A DNA stretch of 64,000 nt, from contig NZ_LGED01000232.1 of the NCBI RefSeq assembly GCF_001280085.1, positions 132,381-196,380 on the forward strand, read 5' to 3'. Below, one piece after another: positions 55,093 through 63,022 of this stretch. Made by a program: the position numbers and the translations under genes. Below the pieces are notes generated by a model. That model ran no database searches. It had not been told where the DNA came from and worked only from the letters and a program-made list of their open reading frames with translations. Origin of the DNA: Saccharothrix sp. NRRL B-16348 (lineage in GTDB: Bacteria > Actinomycetota > Actinomycetes > Mycobacteriales > Pseudonocardiaceae). Each line of letters starts with the position of its first letter. Position 1 is the stretch's first letter.

Positions 55093-56511
55093 ATGAAAGC
55101 CACGCTGATCGGCGTCGCAGCCGTCGCCGCGACACTCCTCACCCCACTCACCCCCATCGCCCACGCCGCCCCGACCTCCATCGACGACTACCTCGCCGAC
55201 GTCATGCACGACACCGGCCTGCCGGGAGTCTCCGTCGTCGTGACCCAGGGCGACCGCCTCGTGCACGCCGCCGGCTACGGCGAGGACTCCGAAGGCGCGC
55301 CCATCACCGCCGACACGCCGATGCGGATCGCCTCGGTCAGCAAGTCGTTCACCGCGATGGCCGTGATGACCCTGGTGGAGGACGGCCGGATCGCGCTGGA
55401 CGAGCCGGTGGCCGACCAACTGCCCGGCTTCACCATGGCCGACCCCAGGTTCACCGACGTGACGGTCCGGCACCTGCTCAACCAGACCTCGGGCTTCTCC
55501 GACACCACGATCGACGTGACCGCGCTCGACACCTCGACCTCCCTGACCGACTACACCGCCAAGCTGTCCTCCGGCTCGCTGACCACCGACCCCGGCACGC
55601 GCTACGAGTACTGCAACGTGAACTACGACCTGGCCGCACGGCTGGTCGAGGTGGCGAGCGGCCGGACGTTCGGCGACTACCTGAACGAGGAGGTGTTCGG
55701 GCCGCTCGGCATGTCGCGCAGCACCGTGTCCGCCGACGAGATCCGACCCGCCGACGGCTTCAACTCGGTGTTCGGCGCCTGGTGGAGCAGGCCCGAGCTG
55801 CCGGGGTTCCTCAGCGGCGGTGGCGGCGTCATCACCACGGCCGCCGACATGGGCAAGTGGCTGATCAGCCAAGCCGGCCACGGCACGCAGCTCGTGTCAC
55901 CCGACAGCCTGCGCACCATGCACACCTCGTCCACTGTGGACGACTACGCCATGGGCTGGATCCCCGACCAGGGGCCGGACGGCGTCGACCAGCTCGTGCA
56001 CCCCGGCAACCTCTTCACCTACTCGGCCGTGCAGGCGGTCGTGCCCAGCACCGGGCACGGGTTCGCGGTGCTGGCCAACAGCGCGTCGCTGCACGACGAC
56101 ACCTACGACATCCTCAACGGCCTGATCGCGTTGAGCCAGGGCCGCGACCCGGCACCCGCCGGCGGCGGACGGCAGTCGTTCGAGCTGGTCCTCGGCCTGA
56201 TCGCGTTGGCGGCCATCGGCCTGGGGGTGCTCGGCGCCTGGCGGTCGGCCCGGTGGGCACGGCGTCGCGCGGGCTCGCCGGCGTGGCTGGTGGCGCTGCG
56301 GTTCGTGCCGCTCCTCCTCCCGATCGGGCTGGTGGCGGCCTACCCGGACCTGACCTCGATCCTGATCAACGGGCGCACGGTCACGTGGGCGCAGCTGACC
56401 TACTTCCCCCTGCCGTTGACGATCACGGTCTTCGTGGTGGCCCTGGCCTGCACCGCCACGGCGACCGCCCGCCTGCTCGGCCTGCTCCGGAACCGCACGA
56501 CGGTCCACTGA
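55093..56511 (+). CDS. Secreted serine hydrolase (beta-lactamase fold) with C-terminal membrane region
   Basis: 472 residues. Signal peptide MKATLIGVAAVAATLLTPLTPIAHA. SxxK motif SVSK near residue 79, then HLLNQTSGFSDTT and YxN motif YCNVNYDLAARL, as in class C beta-lactamase / DD-peptidase-like enzymes. From about 365 there are three membrane helices, so the enzyme domain is anchored outside. TACGTT (55080-55085) is seven bases before the ATG. It is followed after 26 bases by a two-component system, echoing the hydrolase/two-component pairing near 11.8 kb. Confidence 0.88.
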   Translation: MKATLIGVAAVAATLLTPLTPIAHAAPTSIDDYLADVMHDTGLPGVSVVVTQGDRLVHAAGYGEDSEGAPITADTPMRIASVSKSFTAMAVMTLVEDGRIALDEPVADQLPGFTMADPRFTDVTVRHLLNQTSGFSDTTIDVTALDTSTSLTDYTAKLSSGSLTTDPGTRYEYCNVNYDLAARLVEVASGRTFGDYLNEEVFGPLGMSRSTVSADEIRPADGFNSVFGAWWSRPELPGFLSGGGGVITTAADMGKWLISQAGHGTQLVSPDSLRTMHTSSTVDDYAMGWIPDQGPDGVDQLVHPGNLFTYSAVQAVVPSTGHGFAVLANSASLHDDTYDILNGLIALSQGRDPAPAGGGRQSFELVLGLIALAAIGLGVLGAWRSARWARRRAGSPAWLVALRFVPLLLPIGLVAAYPDLTSILINGRTVTWAQLTYFPLPLTITVFVVALACTATATARLLGLLRNRTTVH

Positions 56512-56524
56512 GGATGGACCCCGA

Positions 56525-56530
56525 TAAGGT
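56525..56530 (+). promoter_or_regulatory. -10 element of the kinase gene
   Basis: TAAGGT, seven bases before ATG 56538. Suggests that the two-component genes can be transcribed separately from the serine hydrolase gene. Confidence 0.45.
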
Positions 56531-56537
56531 CCGCACC

Positions 56538-57491
56538 ATGCGGAACGGCGTGGTCCTCGCGGTGCTGGCGCTCGCGGGGCTGGTCAACGGGCTGGCCACG
56601 GACGCGTTGCCGGTGTGGCGGCAGCTGCTCTACCCGGCGCTGGCCGTGCTGGTCTACCTGCACGGCCGGCACCTGCCGGTGCGCCGCGGCGGCCTGGTCG
56701 TGGGCGCGGTGGCGGCGATCGGGGTGGTGATCGCCGTGGTGCGCGTCTGGGAGGGCGTCGGCGCGTTGGCGAGCATGGGCCTGTTCGTGGTGCTGCCGTG
56801 GCTGGCCGGCCGGTTCCGGCGGCAGCAGGCCGAGCTGATCGAGGTGGGACGGGAGCGGATCGTGCAGCTGGAACGCGCGCAGGAGCTGGTCGCCGAACGC
56901 GCCCGCCTCCGTGAACGGGCCCGGATCGCGGCGGACATGCACGACTCGCTCGGCCACGAGCTGGCGCTGATCGCGCTGCGCGCCGGCGCGTTGGAGCTGA
57001 CCGCCGACACCGAGTCGACCCGCCAAGCCGCGGCCGGTCTGCGCGAGTCGGCGGTGACCGCCACCGACCGCCTGCGCCGCACCGTGGGCGTGCTGCGGGA
57101 AGGCGCCGCCACGCTCGACCCGCCGGACGAGACCGTGGAGACCCTGGTGGCACGAGCGGCCGAAGCCGGCCTGCCGGTGGCCCTGACCCGGACCGGCGAC
57201 ACCACCCCGCTGCCACCCCTGCTGGACCGCGCCGTGCACCGGGTGGTGCAGGAGGCGCTGACCAACGCCGCCCGACACGCCCCCGGCGCACCCGTCACCG
57301 TGGAGATCGATATTTCCACCGACCTCCTGATCACCGTCACCAACCCGACCGATCAACCCACCAACAACGACGGCAGCGGCCTGGCGGGCCTGGCCGAGCG
57401 GGTCCGACTGCTCGGTGGCACGCTGCGATCGGGCGTGGTCGACGGCCGGTTCACGGTGACCGCCCGACTGCCACGGGAGGGTGAGGCATGA
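56538..57491 (+). CDS. Sensor histidine kinase, NarL/DesK-type
   Basis: 317 residues from ATG 56538 (upstream ATG 56514 is possible). Three or four membrane helices in residues 5-95, linker RFRRQQAELIEVGRERIVQLERAQE, phosphorylation motif AADMHDSLGHELALIALR with H135, N-box VVQEALTNAARHAPG and short G-box DGSGLAGLAERVRLLGG. Overlaps its regulator gene by four bases. Confidence 0.9.
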   Translation: MRNGVVLAVLALAGLVNGLATDALPVWRQLLYPALAVLVYLHGRHLPVRRGGLVVGAVAAIGVVIAVVRVWEGVGALASMGLFVVLPWLAGRFRRQQAELIEVGRERIVQLERAQELVAERARLRERARIAADMHDSLGHELALIALRAGALELTADTESTRQAAAGLRESAVTATDRLRRTVGVLREGAATLDPPDETVETLVARAAEAGLPVALTRTGDTTPLPPLLDRAVHRVVQEALTNAARHAPGAPVTVEIDISTDLLITVTNPTDQPTNNDGSGLAGLAERVRLLGGTLRSGVVDGRFTVTARLPREGEA

Positions 57492-58144
57492 TCCGCGTGC
57501 TGCTCGCCGACGACGAGGCGATGGTCCGCGCCGGCGTGAAGGCGATCCTCGACACCGACCCCGGCATCGAGGTCGTCGCCGAAGCCGCCGACGGCCGTCA
57601 GGCGGTCGACCTGGCCCAGACCCACCGGCCGGACGTCGCGCTGCTCGACATCCGGATGCCCCGCTTGGACGGCCTCGCCGCCGCCGCGGAACTGAGGCAG
57701 GTCCTCCCGGACGTCGCCGTGGTCATGCTGACGACGTTCGACGAGGACGAGTACGTCGCGCGGGCGTTGGGCGAAGGGGCCAACGGCTTCCTGCTCAAAG
57801 CCGCCGACCCGAGGGAACTGCTGATCGGGGTGCGCGCCGCCGCCGAGGGCGCGGCCTACCTGTCACCCAAGATCGCCCACCGCGTGGTCGCCGACCTGCG
57901 CGGCGGTCGCCTCACCCGCTACGACCAAGCCCGCAAACGGGTCGCCGCGCTCACCGGACGTGAACGCGAAGTGCTGGCGCTCGTCGGCGAAGGGCTGTCC
58001 AACCAGGACATCGCCCGCCGCCTGACCGTCGCCGAGGGCACGGTGAAAGCGCACGTCAGCGCCATCCTGCAACGCCTCGAGGTGACCAACCGCGTCCAGG
58101 CCGCGATCCTCGCCTACGAGGCCGGGCTGACCACCGCCAGGTAG
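57488..58144 (+). CDS. Response regulator, NarL/LuxR family
   Basis: 218 residues: DDE, D54 in LLDIRMPR, K in FLLKAADP, LuxR HTH with LTGREREVLALVGEGLSNQDI and AEGTVKAHVSAILQRLEV. Its 3' end overlaps the convergent MerR gene by 31 bases, so the two transcripts are antisense at their ends. Probable target is the serine hydrolase gene upstream, by position only. Confidence 0.92.
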   Translation: MIRVLLADDEAMVRAGVKAILDTDPGIEVVAEAADGRQAVDLAQTHRPDVALLDIRMPRLDGLAAAAELRQVLPDVAVVMLTTFDEDEYVARALGEGANGFLLKAADPRELLIGVRAAAEGAAYLSPKIAHRVVADLRGGRLTRYDQARKRVAALTGREREVLALVGEGLSNQDIARRLTVAEGTVKAHVSAILQRLEVTNRVQAAILAYEAGLTTAR

Positions 58145-58851
58145 CCGTGCAGGGCGGTGGCCGCGTCGAGCATCGCCCGCGCCCGCCGGCCCAACTCGGC
58201 CTCCCGGGCGGTGATGGCGGCGCGCAACGCGTCCGCGCCACCCGAGCTGCGGAACTCGTCCATGATCGGCTTGATCGTCGGCAGCGGGTAGCGGCTCTGC
58301 CGCAACGTGGCCACCAGGCGGGCGTCGCGGACGTCGGTCGGGCCGAACCGCCGGTGCCCGTCGGTGTCACGTCCCGGCAGCAGCAGCCCGGCCGCCTCCC
58401 ACACCCGCAGCGCGGACGGCCGCACGCCCAGCCGCGCGGCCAGCTCGCCGACCCGCAGCCCCGTCCGCGGCACCGTGTCCGGCGGGTGCCCGGCCACCGC
58501 CTCCAGCGCCTCCGCCGTCGCCCGCAACGCCAGCCGCTGCTCGTGCGCCGCCGCGTGCGCGGCGTCCACCCGGGCCAACGCGGCGTCCACCCGAACCGAC
58601 GCCGGATCCGGCGCACCGGCGTGGATCGAGCGCATGATGGCCTTGGCGGCGTCCCACCCGTACCCGCGCCCCAACGCCCGGTACGTCGTCACCGCCTGCC
58701 GGTGCCGCTCGTCGAACACCCGGTACCCCGCCGGTGAGCGTTCGGCCGGCGGCAGCACCCCGGCGTCGAGGTAGTTGCGCACCTGCTGGGCCGAGATGCC
58801 CGCGGCACGGGCCAGATCCACTGGACGAAGCCCCACCGGAAAGCACCCCAC
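58114..58851 (-). CDS. MerR-family regulator with two tandem MerR DNA-binding domains
   Basis: 245 residues. First MerR domain at about 8-75: PVDLARAAGISAQQVRNYLDAGVLPPAERSPAGYRVFDERH. Second at about 131-198: RVGELAARLGVRPSALRVWEAAGLLLPGRDTDGHRRFGPTDV. Between them is an alanine-rich helix. Most MerR proteins have one HTH and dimerise through a coiled coil; this one could bind a full palindrome as a monomer or two as a dimer. It faces the ABC exporter genes over a 100-base gap that holds two matching palindromes. Confidence 0.9.
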   Translation of the reverse strand: MGCFPVGLRPVDLARAAGISAQQVRNYLDAGVLPPAERSPAGYRVFDERHRQAVTTYRALGRGYGWDAAKAIMRSIHAGAPDPASVRVDAALARVDAAHAAAHEQRLALRATAEALEAVAGHPPDTVPRTGLRVGELAARLGVRPSALRVWEAAGLLLPGRDTDGHRRFGPTDVRDARLVATLRQSRYPLPTIKPIMDEFRSSGGADALRAAITAREAELGRRARAMLDAATALHGYLAVVSPAS

Positions 58852-58862
58852 AGCCGATCAGG

Positions 58863-58880
58863 TTCAACGGGAATTTGAAG
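58863..58880. promoter_or_regulatory. Candidate second MerR site near the merR start
   Basis: TTCAAC and TTGAA separated by six bases, an imperfect version of the palindrome at 58929. Could serve autoregulation. Confidence 0.4.
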
Positions 58881-58928
58881 GTTTGCCGACACCTTCCCCG
58901 CACAAGTCGCGAAAAGCTTAAACAGGGT

Positions 58929-58950
58929 ACTTCAACGATACGGTTGAAGT
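58929..58950. promoter_or_regulatory. Palindromic operator overlapping the ABC exporter promoter
   Basis: ACTTCAAC and GTTGAAGT, perfect 8-bp arms with spacer gatacg. The -10 hexamer TACGGT (58939-58944), seven bases before ATG 58952, lies inside the palindrome. Very likely the site of the divergent MerR protein. Confidence 0.7.
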
Positions 58951-58951
58951 C

Positions 58952-59836
58952 ATGAAAACCAACGACAACCAGCGGGAACCGTCGGTTGTGCACACGCGCG
59001 GCCTGCGCATGCGGTACGGGTCCACCGACGTGCTGAAGGGCGTCGACCTGACCGTCGGACCCGGCGAGGTGGTGGCGCTGCTCGGGCCCAACGGCGCGGG
59101 CAAGACGACCACCATCGAGATCCTGGAGGGCTTCCGCAAGCGGTCGGACGGCGAGGTCCGGGTGCTCGGCGTCGACCCCGACGACGGCGACGAGGCGTGG
59201 CGCGCCCGGCTGGGCGTGGTGCTGCAGTCGTGGCGCGACCACGGCCGGTGGCGCGTGCGGGAGCTGCTGTCCTACCTGAGCCTGTTCTACGAGCCCTACC
59301 GCGAGCGGCCGGTCGACGTCGACGGGCTGATCGCGTCGGTCGGCCTGACCGGCCACGCCCACCAGCGGATCGGCGCCCTGTCCGGCGGTCAACGGCGGCG
59401 GCTCGACGTCGCGGTCGGCCTGATCGGGCAGCCCGACCTGCTGTTCCTCGACGAGCCGACGGTCGGCTTCGACCCCGAGGCGCGGCGCGAGTTCCACGAG
59501 CTGGTGCGCGGCCTGTCCGGCACCACGATCCTGCTCACCACCCACGACCTCGCCGAGGCGGAGAAGCTGGCCGACCGCATCGTGATCCTGGTGGCCGGCC
59601 GCGTCGTCGCCGACGGCACGGCCGCCGAACTGGCCGCCCGGATCGCGGGCCAGGCCGAGGTCAGGTACCGGCTGGACGGTCGGGAGCACGTGCTGTCCGT
59701 GGCCGACTCCACCGGCTACGTGCGCGAGCTGTTCGCCGAGCACGGCAAGGCGGTGGACGACCTCGAAGTGCGGCGCGCGAGCCTGGAGGACGTGTACCTG
59801 ACGCTGGTGCGCGAGTCCGAGCTGGTGACCGCGTGA
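58952..59836 (+). CDS. ABC transporter ATPase (drug exporter type)
   Basis: 294 residues. Walker A GPNGAGKTTTIEILEGF, signature LSGGQRRRLDVAVGL, Walker B LLFLDEPTVGFDPEA, H-loop TTHDLAEAE. The EILEGF and VVLQSWRDHGRW variants are typical of actinobacterial MerR-controlled exporters. GTGA overlap with the permease gene. Probable export of a toxic compound sensed by the MerR protein. Confidence 0.92.
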   Translation: MKTNDNQREPSVVHTRGLRMRYGSTDVLKGVDLTVGPGEVVALLGPNGAGKTTTIEILEGFRKRSDGEVRVLGVDPDDGDEAWRARLGVVLQSWRDHGRWRVRELLSYLSLFYEPYRERPVDVDGLIASVGLTGHAHQRIGALSGGQRRRLDVAVGLIGQPDLLFLDEPTVGFDPEARREFHELVRGLSGTTILLTTHDLAEAEKLADRIVILVAGRVVADGTAAELAARIAGQAEVRYRLDGREHVLSVADSTGYVRELFAEHGKAVDDLEVRRASLEDVYLTLVRESELVTA

Positions 59837-60684
59837 ACGCCCGGGTGGTGGCCGTGCGCGCCGGGGTGCGGCGCGGTCGGATCGAGTTCGGCCAGACCAT
59901 GACCAACGCGGGCGAGCTGATGGGCTGGCTGTGGCTGCCGGTGGTCGCGCTGGTCGTGATGTACGCGTTCGGCGACGGCACGGTGCCCGGCGTGGACTTC
60001 CCGCTGGGCGCGCAGGCCGTGCCGGGGATCCTCGCGATGAGCGCCGTGTTCTCGGGCCTGATGGGGTTGGCGATGACCCTCACCATGGACCGCGAGGACG
60101 GCACGCTGCTGCGGGCGAAGGCGACGCCGAACGGCGTGCTCGCGTACGTGATCGGCAAGGTGCTGGGCAAGGCGGCGATGACCGTCGCGGTGCTCGTGCT
60201 GATCCTGGTGCCCGCGATGCTGCTGTTCGACGGCCTGCGACCGGGCCGCGTGTCGACCTGGGTGACGTTGGCGTGGGTGCTGGTCCTCGGCTTGCTCGCC
60301 GTCCTGCCTCTCGGGGCGATCGTGGGCGCGGTGTTCGGCAACACCCAGAGCCTCGGCTTCGTGACGTTGCTGGTCATGGGCCTGGTGGTGGTGTCGGGCG
60401 TGTTCTACCCGATCACCGCCCTGCCGGGGTGGGTCCAGTGGGTCGGCCAGGCGTTCCCGCTGTACTGGCTGGGGTTGGGGCTGCGGTCGGCCCTGCTGCC
60501 GGACGCCGTGGCGGCGGCGGAGATCGGCGGCTCGTGGCGGCAGTGGGAGACCGTGCTGGCGCTCGGCGCGTGGGCCGTGGTGGGTGTGGCCTTGGCGTCC
60601 GTCGTGCTGCGGCGGATGGCCCGGCGCGAGTCGGGCTCGTCCGTCGCGGCTCGTCGGGAACAGGTGGCGCAGCGGTTCGACTGA
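59833..60684 (+). CDS. ABC-2 type transporter permease
   Basis: 283 residues, six membrane helices. After a basic N-terminus (RRGRIEFGQTMTNAGELM) the first helix starts near residue 32. MDREDGTLLRAKATPNGVLAYVIGKVL is the cytoplasmic loop conserved in ABC-2 permeases, and VFYPITALPGWVQWVGQAFPLYWLGLGLR closes the transport domain. Partner of the ATPase just upstream. GTG 59833 start. Confidence 0.9.
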   Translation: MNARVVAVRAGVRRGRIEFGQTMTNAGELMGWLWLPVVALVVMYAFGDGTVPGVDFPLGAQAVPGILAMSAVFSGLMGLAMTLTMDREDGTLLRAKATPNGVLAYVIGKVLGKAAMTVAVLVLILVPAMLLFDGLRPGRVSTWVTLAWVLVLGLLAVLPLGAIVGAVFGNTQSLGFVTLLVMGLVVVSGVFYPITALPGWVQWVGQAFPLYWLGLGLRSALLPDAVAAAEIGGSWRQWETVLALGAWAVVGVALASVVLRRMARRESGSSVAARREQVAQRFD

Positions 60685-60777
60685 CCGCGGCTTGACCGAG
60701 CGCTTGACCGAGCGGCTTGACCGAACGCGCGGCTCGACCGAGTGTGGCTTGGCCGAAACGCGGCTCGACCGAGCCGT
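60685..60777. repeat. Degenerate tandem repeat between convergent genes
   Basis: Six copies of a TTGACCGAG-like core (60692, 60704, 60717, 60734, 60749, 60765) spaced 12 to 17 bases. It fills the gap between the permease stop and the lipoprotein stop and has no coding character. Confidence 0.75.
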
Positions 60778-61710
60778 TCAGTCGAACAACGTCGGCAACT
60801 CGCCGCGCTGCAACGCCTGGAGCACCCGCCCGACCCTGGCTCCCGGCGCGGACGGCGCGAGCACCCGCACCACACCGGTCTGGTCGGCGGGCTGCTCCGC
60901 CGTCGCGCCGGCCAGGGCCTCCGACCAGGGCGTGGTCTCCAGGTTCGTCCGCACGAGGTCCTTGAGCGCGTTGGGGTTCTCGTCGGGCACGCACACGACC
61001 TCGGTGCTCTCGCCCGCCGGGGTCGTGCGCACACCCGCCGCCACCGGCAACCCGCTCTTCGGCTTGCTGATCAACGCCACCGACACGTCACCGAGGCACC
61101 GCGCCAACTCGCCGATCATGGGGTCGTCGGCCAACGACTGGTCACCCGGCGGCTCGGTGACCCACTTCAGCGTCTCGCCGGCGGGGGAGTGGACCACCGA
61201 GCCCGACTCCACCCGCACCTGCTGGAACCCGGTCACGATCCCGGCCTCCGCCAACGGGCCGTCCGGGTCGATCTCGTTGTCCTCACCGGTGGTCCAGACG
61301 CCCGAGTCGGCACGCCGCCCACCGAGCCCGGCGAGCTTCGCGTCCACCGCCGGCACGTCGACGTCCATGCGCAGCACAGCGGCCCACTTCGGCGACTGCC
61401 CGACCCGCAACGCCGTGGTGGCCTCGGCCGGGTCGAACCCGACCAGGTCGGGCAGCACCCGAGCGTGCCCGGCGAGGTCGGAGTACCCGTAGCCCTGCAG
61501 GCCGCGGAAGCGCTCGGCGTCCTTGCCCAGCAATGCCCGGACGGCCGCCACGTCGCCGTACTCGACGAGCACCGACGACTCGGCGGTGGCCCGCACACCC
61601 GCCAGCGCGCCCAGCAACCCGCTCGCGGGCGTCGGCTGCGGCACGTCGGCCTCGGTAGCGCACCCGGCCAGCAGGACGGCGACCAACGCCACGCTCGAAC
61701 GCTTGTTCAC
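60778..61710 (-). CDS. Hypothetical lipoprotein
   Basis: 310 residues starting VNKRSSVALVAVLLAGC: signal peptide with lipobox LLAGC, cysteine near residue 17, so probably membrane-anchored on the outer face. The rest is soluble, mixed alpha/beta, with repeated VGFDPAEATTALRVG and GELARCLGDVSVALI; no enzymatic motif recognised. TACCAT (61718-61723) lies seven bases before GTG 61710. Convergent with the ABC exporter genes. Family not recognised. Confidence 0.8.
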   Translation of the reverse strand: MNKRSSVALVAVLLAGCATEADVPQPTPASGLLGALAGVRATAESSVLVEYGDVAAVRALLGKDAERFRGLQGYGYSDLAGHARVLPDLVGFDPAEATTALRVGQSPKWAAVLRMDVDVPAVDAKLAGLGGRRADSGVWTTGEDNEIDPDGPLAEAGIVTGFQQVRVESGSVVHSPAGETLKWVTEPPGDQSLADDPMIGELARCLGDVSVALISKPKSGLPVAAGVRTTPAGESTEVVCVPDENPNALKDLVRTNLETTPWSEALAGATAEQPADQTGVVRVLAPSAPGARVGRVLQALQRGELPTLFD

Positions 61711-62121
61711 CGACCGAATGGTAGAGCTGAAGCTCCTTCAACACTCCCGTTTTACGCGAAGGCGTCGCCGCCGCCAACGCGCGCGCCCGCACGACGGCGA
61801 CCCCCGGCCCGTACCGCCCCGACCCGCGCCCGGTCGACGGCACCGAGATCACCGAGGTCACCGCGTCGCGGGGTCCCGCACCACGGGCTGCCACCCCCTT
61901 CCCTGACCTGTCGAACCCACACCCGCCCACGCCTGTCCGCCGCCGGGCCGGCCGTTTTATCCGGCTAACGTGAGAAATGCGATTGGGGTTGTCATAGGTT
62001 GCACTCTTCGCCCGGTCGAGTGATCAGGAGTGATCACGCGGCCACGCGTCGGGTGACGAACTGACCGCGCGTCGAGTGGCGAAGTGACCCACGCGTCGAG
62101 TGAGAAGTGACAGCGCGGGTT
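61711..62121. other. Gene-poor gap of about 410 bases
   Basis: Begins with the lipoprotein promoter. A short plus-strand stretch near 61745-61865 has coding-like bias (GVAAANARART, DGTEITEVTAS) but no start, family match or full length, so it may be a gene remnant. 62044-62114 is a tandem repeat described separately. No RNA gene was seen. Confidence 0.5.
62044..62114. repeat. Threefold tandem repeat of about 24 bases
   Basis: Three units with the core CGCGTCGAGTG or a close variant start at 62044, 62067 and 62091, each ending in a GTGAC- or CTGAC-like tail. Lies immediately downstream of the peptidase gene stop at 62122. Confidence 0.75.
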
Positions 62122-62757
62122 TCACTGCTCGGGGATCTCCACCGCGATCTCCTCGCCCAACCGCGCACCACCCACCAGATCCAGCTCGTCACCGCTCCAA
62201 AACCGGCCCGGGTCGTACCAGTTCGCCCGACGTCCGGAAGGCAGCAGTCCCATCGCCTCGTAAGTCACCGCCACCACCTCCGCGCAGTACGCCGTCTCCA
62301 AAGTCGCGTCCGACGACTTGCGCAAGTTCGGCAGCCGCCCGCGCAACCACCGGGAAGCCAACCTCGCCGTGGACGGGAACGGCGTGCCGTTGAGCCGCGC
62401 CACCGTCTTCAGCGCCGCGTCGTCCTCCTCCCTGGTCGTCGGCCGGTCGAGCTGGCGCAGCCACGCCCGCTGCCCGTACTTGCGCGCCCACACCAGCACC
62501 GCGTCACGCAGGTCGTGCAGCTGCACGCCGCGGTGGTGGGTGCCGGTCCACACGTCCGGCAGCGAGCGGCCCAGTTCGGCGTGCCACATCAACGGCGGCA
62601 GGTCTTCGACGGCGACGGTCATGCCCACGTGGTTGACCGGGCTGTTCGTGGTCACCCGGATCGCCCGGTCGGCCACCGAGCTGCCGCGGAACAACCAGAC
62701 GTCACCGGTGCGGGTGAGCTCGACCGCCTCGTCCAGACCGATCTTCGTTCCAGCCAT
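62122..62757 (-). CDS. Permuted papain-like (YiiX/YaeF-type) cysteine peptidase or amidase
   Basis: 211 residues. TGDVWLFRGSSVADRAIRVTTNSPVNHVGM carries the permuted His motif near residue 43 and ETAYCAEVVAVTYEAMGLL near residue 160 the catalytic Cys, the order seen in YiiX/YaeF-like NlpC/P60 relatives. No signal peptide. Such proteins cleave amide or ester bonds, often in lipids or cell-wall peptides. ATG 62757 has TAGGCT six bases upstream; this box overlaps the -10 of the divergent gene. Confidence 0.75.
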   Translation of the reverse strand: MAGTKIGLDEAVELTRTGDVWLFRGSSVADRAIRVTTNSPVNHVGMTVAVEDLPPLMWHAELGRSLPDVWTGTHHRGVQLHDLRDAVLVWARKYGQRAWLRQLDRPTTREEDDAALKTVARLNGTPFPSTARLASRWLRGRLPNLRKSSDATLETAYCAEVVAVTYEAMGLLPSGRRANWYDPGRFWSGDELDLVGGARLGEEIAVEIPEQ

Positions 62758-62762
62758 CCCGG

Positions 62763-62769
62763 TAGCCTA
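62763..62769. promoter_or_regulatory. Overlapping divergent -10 elements
   Basis: The 7-mer TAGCCTA contains TAGCCT for the plus-strand gene (62763-62768) and TAGGCT for the minus-strand gene (62764-62769). Each lies six bases before its ATG, and the two ATGs are 18 bases apart. Confidence 0.6.
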
Positions 62770-62774
62770 GGCAG

Positions 62775-62933
62775 ATGCGCTGGTGGAAGCTGCTCGGCCT
62801 GGCCGGTGTCGCGGGTGTCGCGGCGACCGGGGTGGTGATCGCGCGCGCGGAACGCAAGCGTCGCGCCTACTCGCCGGATGAGATCCGTGAACGGCTGCAC
62901 GCCCGCGTGAACCAGGAGAACGCGCCCGGATGA
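62775..62933 (+). CDS. Small conserved membrane-anchored protein
   Basis: 52 residues: MRWWKLLGLAGVAGVAA begins a single membrane segment (residues 5-23), followed by a basic stretch (ARAERKRR) and YSPDEIRERLHARV. This layout is widespread in actinomycetes as short proteins of unknown role with the basic tail inside the cell. ATG 62775 fits the -10 box six bases upstream, and stop TGA is at 62931-62933. It is shorter than most gene finders' default minimum. Confidence 0.75.
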   Translation: MRWWKLLGLAGVAGVAATGVVIARAERKRRAYSPDEIRERLHARVNQENAPG

Positions 62934-63022
62934 TCCGGGGCGTGGCGGTCTCGCTGCCGTCGTGATCTCGCCGGGGTTCGCCTCATGATGCGGTCCACCG
63001 TCCGTGATGGAATGTTGAGTCC

